DNA of 64,000 bases from Microbacterium sp. CSI-V (GTDB lineage Bacteria; Actinomycetota; Actinomycetes; Actinomycetales; Microbacteriaceae). Shown here in pieces: positions 43,183-51,514 of the stretch. Both the position numbers and the translations under genes were made by a program. The notes below the pieces were generated by a model, which saw nothing but the letters and a program-made list of their open reading frames with translations, ran no database searches and was not told the origin of the DNA. The DNA is taken from positions 992,001 to 1,056,000 of the forward strand of contig NZ_MTQM01000009.1 of NCBI RefSeq assembly GCF_001984105.1. Reading direction: 5' to 3'. Each line of letters begins with the position of its first letter. Position 1 is the first letter of the stretch.

Positions 43183-44190
43183 CTCACCGAAAGACGGACG
43201 CGAGGTCGACGGCACGGGAACGCCGAACGCCTGGAGTCTCGCCCGCAGCGCGTCGGGAGTGGCGATGTCGCGCCACCCGCCGCGGGTCACACGCCACTGC
43301 GTGACTCCCCGGATCCAGTCTTCGCGGCGCTTCTCCTCTAGGAGGACTCGCGAAAGCTCGCGACCGTTCCGCAGGCCGTCGTCGATGTATTTGGTCTCAC
43401 CGTCGAACTCCCAGAAGGTCTTCTGCTCGGGAAGGGCGATGTCGACGAAGTAGTCGCGGCCGTTCGGCCCCGCGACGGGAACCTGCAACTCGAAGACACG
43501 GAAACCCAGGCGGGCCAATTGCACACGGGTCAGGCTCTCTCCCGGCAGCTCGGCGCGCCCATCGGCGAACGACAGGACGTACTGCGCGCGAGCGACCCCT
43601 CGGCGACCCGGCGATGTGGCGGCCCTCTCGAGGAGGCGGTCACGCCACCGTCGCTGCAACTCCGAAGAGTACTCGCGTCCATTCACCGACTCACGACGCG
43701 CGGCGGCATCGGCACAGCTCACCCCCAACTCCACGGAACAGGTGCGAGCGACGTCGAACACGGTGCGGTCGAGGGACGTGCAGCGGATACCCCCGATCTC
43801 GACGACGTCCTGATCGGCGAGATGATCGGCATGACGACGAAGGCCCTGCCGCCCTGACATCCGCACGCCCGGGATCGTCGTCGTCTCCACGGGCCACTCC
43901 CCCGCTTCCGGCTGCGCGAGGCCGTGCAGCACAGCGGCGGAGCGATGCGAGATCACCGCCGACGAGCCCGTCATCAATCCGTGTGCCGCAACCACGCGGA
44001 CCAGGTGGCGCCCTTCCGGCCACAGGTCCCTGAACGCGTCCGCGAACACGTAGGCGTCGCGCTGAAGGCGCAGGAGTGCGCCGTCGGCCAGGGCCCCGCG
44101 GAGCGCGGCAGTCGACCCGTCGATGTCCAGCAGCTGTTGCCGCGAGCGAACGATCGCGCGCGCGTCCTCGATCCCCAACCGGCGTGGCAT
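43174..44190 (-). CDS. DUF559/AbiEi-like endonuclease-domain protein (copy 1)
   Basis: A 338-residue protein. The N-terminal half has a winged-helix-like AbiEi-type region (ALLRLQRDAYVFAD, SSAVISHRSAAVLHGLA, DRTVFDVARTCS). The C-terminus has a Vsr-like PD-(D/E)XK core: Asp in YFVDIALPEQK and Glu/Asp in FWEFDGETKY (residues about 250-263). Family members are annotated as type IV toxin-antitoxin AbiEi-domain or DUF559 endonuclease-domain proteins; their substrates are unknown. The last codons (EIT-stop) lie within the hairpin. The same architecture recurs at 55490. No strong ribosome site precedes the ATG. Confidence 0.8.
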   Translation of the reverse strand: MPRRLGIEDARAIVRSRQQLLDIDGSTAALRGALADGALLRLQRDAYVFADAFRDLWPEGRHLVRVVAAHGLMTGSSAVISHRSAAVLHGLAQPEAGEWPVETTTIPGVRMSGRQGLRRHADHLADQDVVEIGGIRCTSLDRTVFDVARTCSVELGVSCADAAARRESVNGREYSSELQRRWRDRLLERAATSPGRRGVARAQYVLSFADGRAELPGESLTRVQLARLGFRVFELQVPVAGPNGRDYFVDIALPEQKTFWEFDGETKYIDDGLRNGRELSRVLLEEKRREDWIRGVTQWRVTRGGWRDIATPDALRARLQAFGVPVPSTSRPSFGEIT

Positions 44191-44295
44191 CCCCCACTGT
44201 GGTCACAGTCCCCGCTCTCCCGCCGCACTTCGCGTCCGCGTTGTGGACGGTTCCGCCTGGGGAGGAGCCGTGACTCCCCCTGCCCGAGGTTCCAT

Positions 44296-44365
44296 TTCAC
44301 GTGAAGTGGCTGAATGTGCGCGGCATGACGGACCACGACGTGTGCCGTCAGCCAGATCACGTGAA
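44296..44365. repeat. 70-base hairpin, TTCACGTGA family, right copy
   Basis: Arms TTCACGTGAAGTGGCTGA (44296-44313) and TCAGCCAGATCACGTGAA (44348-44365) pair at 16 of 18 positions around 34 bases that hold a further CGGCA/TGCCG stem. The two CACGTG cores are again exactly 60 bases apart. It lies in the divergent gap between the DUF559 gene and the YqaJ-like gene, where a terminator would not be expected. Confidence 0.85.
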
Positions 44366-44471
44366 GTGGCGCCCCCGGCGCGCAGCAGCGACCGCCGCCC
44401 ACCCCACCGACCCGCAGGACACACCGCCGCGCCGAACGGCCCGGGCGCCCGACCGGGTTAGTCTCGAACGC

Positions 44472-45146
44472 ATGTCCCCCGAGCTCGTCGCCTCCCGCAG
44501 CGCCGACCTCGAGTCGCGGATCGTCGCCGATTCCCGCGACCGTGTCGCGTGGATCCGGGCGCGCTCGCGCGGCATCACCGCGACCGATGTCGCGACGCTC
44601 ACCAGCACGAATGCGATCGCCCGGGCGGCGGATGCCAAGCTCCTGGGCTCGAACTTCTCGGGCAACGCCTACACGGCGCACGGCCGTCGCCGCGAGCCCG
44701 AGATCGCGGCCTGGGTGGCCGCGACGCACGGCATCCAGCCCTCTTCGGCGCTGTATCACGCGGTCGTGGAGCGGCGGCATCTGGCTACCCCAGACGGCGT
44801 GGTCGTCGACGGGGAGGGACGCATCGTCCTCGCCGAGATCAAGACGACCAACAAGGCGTGGCGCTCGATCCCCCGCACTTACCTGCGGCAGGTGTGGTGG
44901 CAGCAGCACGTCCTGGGCGCCGAGCGCACGCTGGTCGCGTGGGAACAGCACGACGGTTTCGTCCCGGTCGGCGACGAGCCCCGCTGCCAGTGGGTGGATC
45001 GCGACGAGAAGGAGATCGCGTCCCTCGTCCGCCTCGCCACCTCCCTCATCGACGAGCTCTACCGGCGCACGACAGTCGGACGCGTCCCCGCTCCTCGCCC
45101 GGAGCCGACGGAGAGGTACCGCGCGCTCGCGCTCCTCGAGGGATAG
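44472..45146 (+). CDS. YqaJ-family (lambda exonuclease-like) nuclease
   Basis: A 224-residue protein with the YqaJ/lambda-exonuclease core: RSRGITATDVATLTS, GRRREPEIAAWV, LATPDGVVVDGEG and VLAEIKTTNKAWRSIP, giving the Asp and Glu-x-Lys catalytic set, and YLRQVWWQQHVLGAE. Phage members degrade one DNA strand for recombination; chromosomal single copies in actinobacteria have no defined role. No recombinase or SSB gene is adjacent. The ATG at 44472 lacks a strong ribosome site. It is divergent from the DUF559 cassette. Confidence 0.85.
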   Translation: MSPELVASRSADLESRIVADSRDRVAWIRARSRGITATDVATLTSTNAIARAADAKLLGSNFSGNAYTAHGRRREPEIAAWVAATHGIQPSSALYHAVVERRHLATPDGVVVDGEGRIVLAEIKTTNKAWRSIPRTYLRQVWWQQHVLGAERTLVAWEQHDGFVPVGDEPRCQWVDRDEKEIASLVRLATSLIDELYRRTTVGRVPAPRPEPTERYRALALLEG

Positions 45147-45190
45147 TTGACCAGAATCAACCACTTCGCGTATAGTTGATCCTCGTCAAC
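45142..45190. promoter_or_regulatory. MFS-marR promoter with two MarR-type operators
   Basis: Promoter TTGACC (45145-45150), 18 bases, TATAGT (45169-45174). Operator 1, TAGTTGA-N6-TCAACCA (45142-45161, one mismatch), covers the -35; operator 2, TAGTTGA-N6-TCAACTA (45171-45190, perfect), covers the -10. The two are 29 bases apart. The arrangement predicts tight repression by the MarR protein encoded at the end of the same operon. Confidence 0.85.
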
Positions 45191-45242
45191 TAACGCGCCG
45201 ACGTCGTCGCGGCATCCTTCTTCCTCCCCTGGAGAGTTCCGC

Positions 45243-46937
45243 ATGACCTCCTCCCTCCCCGAGACCGCCGCGCCGCGGCGCGTGCTCCCCGCCCTCATCG
45301 GACTGCTGCTCGGCATGTTCGTGTCGATGCTGGCATCCACCGTCGTCTCGACCTCGCTGCCGGTCATCGTCCACGACCTGTCCGGCGACCAGAACGCCTA
45401 CACGTGGGTGATCACCGCGACGCTGCTGACGACCGCCATCTCCACACCGATCTGGGGCAAGCTCGCCGACCTGTTCAACCGCAAGGTGCTGATCCAGGTC
45501 GCGATCGCCATCTTCGTGCTGGCGACGGCCGCCGCCGGGTTCTCGCAGAACACCGACATGCTGATCGCCTTCCGCGCCGTGCAGGGTCTCGGCGCCGGTG
45601 GCCTCGCCGCCCTCAGCCAGGTGATCATGGCCGACATCATCAGCCCGCGCGAGCGCGGTCGCTACATGGGCCTGTTCGGCGCGGTGATGGCCGTCGCCAC
45701 CGTCGGCGGCCCGCTCCTCGGCGGAGTGATCACGGATGCCTTCGGCTGGCGGTTCAACTTCTTCGTCGCCCTTCCCTTCGCGGTGGCGGCGCTCCTCATC
45801 CAGCAGCGCACCCTGCACCTCCCGAAGCGCGCGAAGCGCAAGGTCAAGATCGACTACCTCGGCATCGTGCTGCTCTCGACCGCCGTGTCGCTCCTGCTGA
45901 TCTGGGTGACCAACGCCGGCCGCTCGTTCGACTGGGCCAGCACCGAGACCGTCCTCATGGTCGGCGGAGCCGTCCTCGCGGCGATCCTCTTCGTCGTGGT
46001 GGAGCTGCGCTCGTCCGAGCCGCTCGTGCCGCTCACGCTCTTCCGGGATGCCACCTTCACCCTCGCCACGATCGCCTCGATCGCGACGGGTCTGGCCATG
46101 TTCGGCACCTCGGTGTTCCTCAGCCAGTACATGCAGATGGCCCGAGGCGCCACGCCCACCGAGGCCGGCGTCATGACCATCCCCATGATCGCGGGACTCC
46201 TGCTGGCATCCGTCATCGTCGGTGCCCTCATCACGCGCTTCGGACACTGGAAGCCGTTCCTCATCGTCGGCGGCGTGCTGCTGATCGCCGGCACGTACCT
46301 GCTGTCCACGATCCACTACGACACCAACTTCGCCCTGGTGTCGGTGTACATGTTCCTGCTCGGCGCGGGCGTCGGCATGACGATGCAGAACCTGGTCCTG
46401 ATCGTGCAGAACACCGCCGACCCCGCGCGGATGGGCGCGGCCAGCTCCGGCGTGACGTTCTTCCGCAGCCTCGGCGGCACCATCGGCGTCTCGGTGATGG
46501 GCGCGGTGCTCGCGAGCACGGCTACCGGGCTGTTCACCGACCGCGCGGCCGACCTGCAGGCCGCGATCCTGGGACTCGGCTCGGCCGGCGCCCCGGTCGC
46601 CGAGGCCCTGCAGTCGGGCACGATCCCCCAGGTGTCGAGCCTGCCCGAAACGGTCCGCGTGATCGTCGAGGACGTCTACGCCCAGTCCATCGCCCACGCG
46701 TTCCTCATCGCGGTGCCGGTGGCGGTCGTCAGCCTGCTGGCGATCCTCTTCCTGCCCAACCGCCCGCTCACGCGCATGACGACGTCCGAGCGCGTCTCGG
46801 CGAGCGAAGCAGACCTCGCCACCGTGTCCGTCCCGGCGGGCATGGCGACGCTGTCGACCACGGGGACGGTGGAGACGGTGGATGCCACACGCCGTCACCG
46901 CACCCGCTCGAGCGCCCCGATGGGGGAGGATGGGTGA
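45243..46937 (+). CDS. DHA2-family (EmrB/QacA-like) MFS exporter
   Basis: A 564-residue drug exporter with about 14 helices. Family motifs are STVVSTSLPVIVHDLSG in helix 1, WVITATLLTTAISTPIWGKL, AFRAVQGLGAGGLAALSQ (motif C-like region), and MADIISPRERGRYMGLFGAV. The DHA2 branch exports drugs, dyes or toxic metabolites using the proton gradient. A MarR regulator follows immediately, and the promoter carries two matching operators, so an inducing compound, perhaps the substrate, should release repression. Confidence 0.92.
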   Translation: MTSSLPETAAPRRVLPALIGLLLGMFVSMLASTVVSTSLPVIVHDLSGDQNAYTWVITATLLTTAISTPIWGKLADLFNRKVLIQVAIAIFVLATAAAGFSQNTDMLIAFRAVQGLGAGGLAALSQVIMADIISPRERGRYMGLFGAVMAVATVGGPLLGGVITDAFGWRFNFFVALPFAVAALLIQQRTLHLPKRAKRKVKIDYLGIVLLSTAVSLLLIWVTNAGRSFDWASTETVLMVGGAVLAAILFVVVELRSSEPLVPLTLFRDATFTLATIASIATGLAMFGTSVFLSQYMQMARGATPTEAGVMTIPMIAGLLLASVIVGALITRFGHWKPFLIVGGVLLIAGTYLLSTIHYDTNFALVSVYMFLLGAGVGMTMQNLVLIVQNTADPARMGAASSGVTFFRSLGGTIGVSVMGAVLASTATGLFTDRAADLQAAILGLGSAGAPVAEALQSGTIPQVSSLPETVRVIVEDVYAQSIAHAFLIAVPVAVVSLLAILFLPNRPLTRMTTSERVSASEADLATVSVPAGMATLSTTGTVETVDATRRHRTRSSAPMGEDG

Positions 46938-46938
46938 C

Positions 46939-47403
46939 GTGACCCACGAAGACGACGCCGAGCGGCACGCCGCCGTGCAGGCGCTCGAATCGTCGTTCTC
47001 GGAGTTGATGACCACGTTCCGCCGCTACGTCGCCGAGGCGGCGGAACGGGTCAGCCCGGGAATGCTCCCGGCGACGTTCAAGACGCTGTCGGTCGTGAGC
47101 CGCTTCGGGCCGATGACGCTCTCGGCTCTGGCCGAGCGACTCGCCGCGGACAAGGGCTTCCTGAGCCGGTCGATCAGCGAGCTCGAAGAGATGGGGCTCG
47201 TCACCCGGACGCCCGACCCCAACGACCGGCGGTCGCGTCTCATCGCCGTCACCGAACTCGGTCACGACCGTCTGCGCGATGCCCGCGCCCCGCACGAGAG
47301 CCGCCTGTACGAGGCGCTCACGGACTGGTCGGTCGACGAGATCGGGAACCTCTCGACGATGTTGCACGCCCTCGCCGTGGGCGGGGTCCCCGAGCGGAAC
47401 TGA
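46939..47403 (+). CDS. MarR-family transcriptional regulator
   Basis: A 154-residue winged-helix regulator. The DNA-binding part is PMTLSALAERLAADKGFLSR, then SISELEEMGLVTRTPDPNDR with the RRSRLIAVTELG wing, the MarR hallmark. The GTG at 46939 is chosen because GGAGGA (46925-46930) lies eight bases upstream; an ATG at 46930 in the same frame overlaps the exporter end but lies on that ribosome site. It probably represses its own operon through the sites at 45142-45190. Confidence 0.88.
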   Translation: MTHEDDAERHAAVQALESSFSELMTTFRRYVAEAAERVSPGMLPATFKTLSVVSRFGPMTLSALAERLAADKGFLSRSISELEEMGLVTRTPDPNDRRSRLIAVTELGHDRLRDARAPHESRLYEALTDWSVDEIGNLSTMLHALAVGGVPERN

Positions 47404-47537
47404 TCCTCCGGCCGGCGGCGCCGACGAGGCGACGCGACACGGTGACCGAGGTGTAACACCGCCGAGACAATGTCGCGCTTGACTGAGGGAGTCGAGGCGG
47501 AGTCGCCGTCGACGTGACCCCCGAGGAGGAGCGCCCG

Positions 47538-48560
47538 ATGAGATTCCGATCGTCGCGTCCCGAGGCCAGCGTCGAGGCGCCCGGTCCCACACTTCCCGAG
47601 ACCATGCGCGCCGCGGTCCTGGACGCCCCCGGCGAGCCCGACGCCCTGCACGCCGCGACGGTCCCCGTCCCCACCCCGATCCTCAGCGAGGTGCTCGTCC
47701 GCATCGTCGCGGCCGGCATCAACCCGATCGACGCCAAGACCCGCGCCGGTCGCGGCGCGTGCGGTGCGATCACGTCGTGGCCGGCGACGCTGGGCTACGA
47801 CTTCAGCGGCGTCGTGGTCCAGGCTCCGTACGAGGGGCATCCGTTCCCGCCGGGGACCGAGGTGTTCGGGATGACGCCGACACCGCGGACCCCGGGGACG
47901 TACGCCGAGTACGCGGTCGTCCCCTCCCTCTCTCTCGCCCGCAAGCCCACGTCTCTCTCGCACGTCGAAGCCGCCGGCGTGCCGCTCGCGGCCCTCACCG
48001 CGTGGGGCCTCGTCGTCGAGACGGCGCTGGCGCACGCGAACCAACGCATCCTCATCCACGCCGGGAGCGGCGGGGTGGGGCACTTCGCGGTGCAGTTCGC
48101 CGCCTACTTCGGCGCGCACGTCATCGCCACCGGGTCGCCCCGCAACCTCGACTGGCTCCGCGAGCTGGGTGCGGCGGAGGTCGTGGACCATACCGCGGTG
48201 CGGTTCGAGGATGCCATCGCCGCCGTCGACGTCGTCGTCGACCTCGTGGGCAACGTCCACGACGACACCGGGACGCGGTCGCTCGAGGTCCTGCGTCCGG
48301 GGGGATTGCTCATCGAGGTCCCGACGGGCGCGTGGACCGGCTTCCGCGAAGCGGCCTCGGCGCGCGGCATCCGCTCGACCGGGTACAAGGTGATCCCCGA
48401 CGGGAGCGCACTGGCGACGATCGCGCGCCTCCTGGATTCCGGAGCCGTGCGCGTGTTCGTCGACCGCGTCTTCGATCTCGAGGATGCCGCCGACGCCCAC
48501 CGCGAGCTCGAGAAGGGGCACACGCGCGGCAAGATCGTGCTGCGCGTCAGCGACGACTGA
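47538..48560 (+). CDS. NADP-dependent quinone oxidoreductase-like protein (MDR)
   Basis: A 340-residue medium-chain dehydrogenase/reductase. MRAAVLDAPGEPDALHAATV starts the catalytic fold, GYDFSGVVVQAP and GVPLAALTAWGLVVETA follow, and the Rossmann motif is ILIHAGSGGVGHFAVQFAAYFGAHV. No structural-zinc Cys cluster is present, so it belongs to the quinone-reductase/enoyl-reductase branch. The ATG at 47538 follows GAGGAGGAG; a GTG at 47514 is the alternative. Its end overlaps the end of the converging argP gene by 14 bases. Confidence 0.88.
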   Translation: MRFRSSRPEASVEAPGPTLPETMRAAVLDAPGEPDALHAATVPVPTPILSEVLVRIVAAGINPIDAKTRAGRGACGAITSWPATLGYDFSGVVVQAPYEGHPFPPGTEVFGMTPTPRTPGTYAEYAVVPSLSLARKPTSLSHVEAAGVPLAALTAWGLVVETALAHANQRILIHAGSGGVGHFAVQFAAYFGAHVIATGSPRNLDWLRELGAAEVVDHTAVRFEDAIAAVDVVVDLVGNVHDDTGTRSLEVLRPGGLLIEVPTGAWTGFREAASARGIRSTGYKVIPDGSALATIARLLDSGAVRVFVDRVFDLEDAADAHRELEKGHTRGKIVLRVSDD

Positions 48561-49449
48561 TCCCGTCGGCCGCGAGCACCCGTCGCCCCTCGGCCACGAC
48601 CTCGTCGGCGACCTCGTCGAGGAGCGGCGAGGTGAGGTTCCACTGCTGCCAGAACAGCGGCACGTCGACCGGGTCGCCGCCGAGGCGCACGAGCGTCCCC
48701 TTCGCGAGTCCGTCAGCCGATTGGAATCCGGGCAGCAGCCCCCACCCGAGACCGAGCGACACCGCTGTCGCGAAGTCCTGCGAGGCGGGCACCCGGTGCC
48801 GCGGCGGCGCCGCCACGGGCACACCCCGCGCCGCGAGCCACTGCGTCTGCAGGTCGTCCCGCCGGTCGAAGTCGACGACCGGTGCCGCGGCGAGGCCGGC
48901 GACATCGACGCCCTCGGGGAACCAGCGCGCGGCGAATCCGGCCGACGCGACGGCTTCGTAGCGCAGGACGCCCAGGCTTCGCACGCGACACCCGGTCACA
49001 GGCGTCTCGCGCGAGGTGACCGCCGCCATGACCGCGCCCGACTCGAGGAGCCCGGCCGTGAAGTCCTGATCGTCGCGGTGCAGGTCGAACACGACGGAGC
49101 GTCGCTCCGCGACGCGCTGGAGCGGCGGCAGGAACCACGTCGCGAGCGAATCGGCGTTCACCGCCAGAGGCAGGGATGCCACGGACCCGCCGTCCGCCCC
49201 GATCGCCGTCAGCGCATCGTGCTCGAGGAGGGCGAGCTGGCGCGCCAGCCGGATCACCGCGTCCCCCGCCGCCGTCGCGCGCACCGGCTTCGAGCGGACC
49301 AGAACGACTCGACCCAGCTGATCCTCGAGTGCTCTGAGACGCTGGCTGACGGCCGACGGGGTCAGGCGAAGGCGGCGGGCGGCGGCATCCAGGGTTCCCT
49401 CGTCCACGACGGTCGCGAGCGTGCGGGCAAGGTCGAGCGGGATGGGCAT
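48547..49449 (-). CDS. argP: LysR-family regulator ArgP/LysG
   Basis: A 300-residue regulator: HTH residues 3-60 (LDLARTLATVVDEGTLDAAA, then LRLTPSAVSQRLRALEDQLG) and a substrate-binding-like effector domain (LPLAVNADSLATWFLPPL, FDLHRDDQDFTAGLLESG, QWLAARGVPV, ALGLGWGLLP-like AVSLGLGWGLLPG). These stretches identify the ArgP/IciA/LysG branch, which activates the neighbouring exporter when lysine or arginine is high. It is divergent from lysE, with a dyad between the starts. Confidence 0.92.
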   Translation of the reverse strand: MPIPLDLARTLATVVDEGTLDAAARRLRLTPSAVSQRLRALEDQLGRVVLVRSKPVRATAAGDAVIRLARQLALLEHDALTAIGADGGSVASLPLAVNADSLATWFLPPLQRVAERRSVVFDLHRDDQDFTAGLLESGAVMAAVTSRETPVTGCRVRSLGVLRYEAVASAGFAARWFPEGVDVAGLAAAPVVDFDRRDDLQTQWLAARGVPVAAPPRHRVPASQDFATAVSLGLGWGLLPGFQSADGLAKGTLVRLGGDPVDVPLFWQQWNLTSPLLDEVADEVVAEGRRVLAADGISRR

Positions 49450-49464
49450 GAAGCGATGCTAATG

Positions 49465-49483
49465 GTTCGTCAGAATCATGAAC
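49465..49483. promoter_or_regulatory. LysR-type binding site between argP and lysE
   Basis: GTTC-N11-GAAC, containing the TTC-N11-GAA spacing of LysR boxes (T-N11-A), lies 16 bases upstream of the argP start and 36 bases before the lysE GTG. It fits control of lysE and argP by ArgP. Confidence 0.6.
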
Positions 49484-49518
49484 TGTACTTGACCTCTCCG
49501 CGGCCCTACCGTCGGATC

Positions 49519-50169
49519 GTGCTCTCCTCCCTCGCCGCCGGTTTCGGGCTCGGCCTGTCGCTCATCGTCGCCATCGGCGCGCAGAACCTCTTCGTGCTGC
49601 GCCAGGGCGTGCGCCGCGAGCACGTCCTCGCCGTGGTGGCCGTTTGCGCGGTGTCCGACGCCGTCCTCATCGCGCTGGGCGTCTCGGGCGTCGGCGCGGT
49701 CGTCACCGCGGTGCCGTGGCTCCTGGGCGTCGTGCGCTGGGCGGGCGCGCTGTTCCTCGTCGGCTACGGGATCGTCGCCGCACGGAGGGCGCTGCGCCCC
49801 TCCGGCGCGGTCCTTCACGTCGAACCGGAGACGTCGACCTCGGCCGCGGTCCGCACGCGCACGACCACCACGGCCCGGACCGCCGCCGTGCTCACCTGCC
49901 TCGCGTTGACCTGGCTGAACCCGCACGTCTACCTCGACACGGTGTTCCTCCTCGGATCCGTCGCCGCCACGCACGGCGCGGAGCGCGGCGTCTTCGGCGT
50001 GGGGGCCGCAGCCGCGAGCGTGGTGTGGTTCACGGCGCTCGGCTTCGGCGCGCGCTTCCTCGGACGCTGGCTGGACTCCCCCACGGCGTGGCGGGTGCTC
50101 GACGGCGTCATCGCGCTCGTGATGTGGGCCCTGGCGTTCTCGCTCGTCCTCCCCGTGTTCACCGGCTGA
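49519..50169 (+). CDS. lysE: LysE-family amino-acid exporter
   Basis: A 216-residue membrane protein with about six helices. MLSSLAAGFGLGLSLIVAIG, AQNLFVLRQGVRREHVLAVV, and TCLALTWLNPHVYLDTVFLL are nearly canonical for LysE/ArgO, the exporter of lysine and arginine. The GTG start gives the normal N-terminus; an in-frame ATG at 49462 would place coding sequence on the regulator site. Its divergent argP partner supports the role. Acylphosphatase follows 15 bases later. Confidence 0.93.
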   Translation: MLSSLAAGFGLGLSLIVAIGAQNLFVLRQGVRREHVLAVVAVCAVSDAVLIALGVSGVGAVVTAVPWLLGVVRWAGALFLVGYGIVAARRALRPSGAVLHVEPETSTSAAVRTRTTTTARTAAVLTCLALTWLNPHVYLDTVFLLGSVAATHGAERGVFGVGAAAASVVWFTALGFGARFLGRWLDSPTAWRVLDGVIALVMWALAFSLVLPVFTG

Positions 50170-50184
50170 GGACACAATGGAGGC

Positions 50185-50463
50185 ATGGCAGCCGTCGAGA
50201 TCACCGTCCGCGGTCACGTGCAGGGCGTCGGGTTCCGGTGGGCCCTGCGCGCCGAGGCCGAGCGCGTCGGGGCGACCGGCTGGGTGCGCAATCGCCGGGA
50301 CGGCGCGGTCGAGGCGTACGTCGCCGGAACAGCGACCGCCGTGGAGTCGCTCGTCGCGTGGGCTCAGCACGGTCCCCCGCTGGCGCGCGTCGAGCGGGTC
50401 GAGGTGACCGAGGTCTCGGACGCCGCCGACGGCTCCGGCTTCGAGATCCGCGACTCCGTCTAG
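50185..50463 (+). CDS. acyP: Acylphosphatase
   Basis: A 92-residue enzyme that hydrolyses acyl phosphates such as acetyl or carbamoyl phosphate. The active-site loop is GHVQGVGFRWALRAEAE with the catalytic Arg, and GWVRNRRDGAVEAYVAG contains the conserved Asn. The length is standard. Its last four bases overlap the end of the converging nitronate monooxygenase gene. Confidence 0.96.
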   Translation: MAAVEITVRGHVQGVGFRWALRAEAERVGATGWVRNRRDGAVEAYVAGTATAVESLVAWAQHGPPLARVERVEVTEVSDAADGSGFEIRDSV

Positions 50464-51512
50464 CCGAGCGCGTCGGGCAGCCCCGCGCGCAGTTCGGACA
50501 GGACGTCGGCGGCGTCGTCGAGCCGCGCGAGACCCGCCGCCTGGCCCGCCCACAGCGACAGCAGTTCGCCCTCCCCCGCCGCCGCGGCCGCGGCACGGAA
50601 GACACCCGTGAGCCAGTTCTGGGCGGGAAACGGCGCGATCGCGTCGGCCGCCTCGATCTCGCGGACGGCTCGGTTCGGGATGCCACGCGCCAGCCGCCCG
50701 CTCATGGCCCGCGTCAGCACGGTGTCGGTGTCCTGGGCGGCCGCGATCGCCGCGCGATGGGCCACCGTCGCCGCGGACTGCCGCGTGCGCAGGAACGCGG
50801 TGCCGACCTGCACGCCCTCCGCGCCCAGGGCGAGGGCGGCCGTCACCCCGCGGCGGTCGGCGACACCGCCGGCGGCGATCACGGGCACGGACACGGCGTC
50901 GACGACCTGCGGCACGAGCGCGAACGTCCCCACGAGGGAGTCCGCGGGATCGCGCAGGAACGACACGCGGTGGCCCGCCGCCTCCATCCCGGTGGCGACC
51001 ACGGCGTCCACCCCCGCGTCCTCGAGCGCGACCGCCTCGGCGACCGAGGTGGCGGTGCCGACCAGACGGATGCCGTGCTCCCGGGCGCGCGCCACGGTCG
51101 CGGCATCCGGAGCTCCGAACACCACGCTCACAACGTCGGGCCGGGCGGCGAACACGGCGTCCAGCTGGTCGGGGAGGGCCGGGAGGAACGCGGCGGGCAG
51201 TTCCGGACGCGCGGCCCCGGTGGCCTCGAACAGCGGGGCCGTGGCATCCAGGACCGGGTCGAGATCGACGTCGGAGGGCCCCACCTCGTCACCGCGCGGC
51301 CACCACAGGTTGACGGCGATCGGCCGGTCCGTGGCCGCGCGCAGGCGGCCGATCGTGTCGCGGATGCGCTCGGGCGCGTACCCGTAGAGACCGAACGATC
51401 CGAGACCGCCGCCGTCGCTCACCGCGGCGGTCAGCTCGACGGACGACAGACCCCCGAAGGGCCCGAGGACGATCGGGACGTCGATCCCGAACAGCTCCGT
51501 CAGCCGTGACAC
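50460..51512 (-). CDS. Nitronate monooxygenase (FMN-dependent)
   Basis: A 350-residue TIM-barrel flavoprotein of the NMO/2-nitropropane dioxygenase family. Visible parts are IVLGPFGGLSSVELTAAVSD, LGSFGLYGYAPERI, ATGMEAAGHR with the likely catalytic His, PVIAAGGVADRRGVTAALAL and GAEGVQVGTAFLRT (FMN phosphate site). It would oxidise toxic alkyl nitronates. The GTG start at 51512 lies two bases after the stop of the upstream ABC ATPase gene, so it may be read from that operon although the function is unrelated. Confidence 0.9.
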   Translation of the reverse strand: MSRLTELFGIDVPIVLGPFGGLSSVELTAAVSDGGGLGSFGLYGYAPERIRDTIGRLRAATDRPIAVNLWWPRGDEVGPSDVDLDPVLDATAPLFEATGAARPELPAAFLPALPDQLDAVFAARPDVVSVVFGAPDAATVARAREHGIRLVGTATSVAEAVALEDAGVDAVVATGMEAAGHRVSFLRDPADSLVGTFALVPQVVDAVSVPVIAAGGVADRRGVTAALALGAEGVQVGTAFLRTRQSAATVAHRAAIAAAQDTDTVLTRAMSGRLARGIPNRAVREIEAADAIAPFPAQNWLTGVFRAAAAAAGEGELLSLWAGQAAGLARLDDAADVLSELRAGLPDALG

Positions 51513-51514
51513 GG

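Noticed and set aside
43113-44365. Insertion sequence or integron cassette
   Set aside because: There is no transposase or integrase and no target-site duplication visible at the borders. The cassette idea is kept only as a hypothesis.
44472-45146. Prophage remnant suggested by the YqaJ-like nuclease
   Set aside because: No other phage genes, no att sites and no change in base composition are seen around it.
49462-49518. Earlier ATG start for lysE
   Set aside because: It would put the coding region on the ArgP site, and the added residues are not like LysE N-termini.
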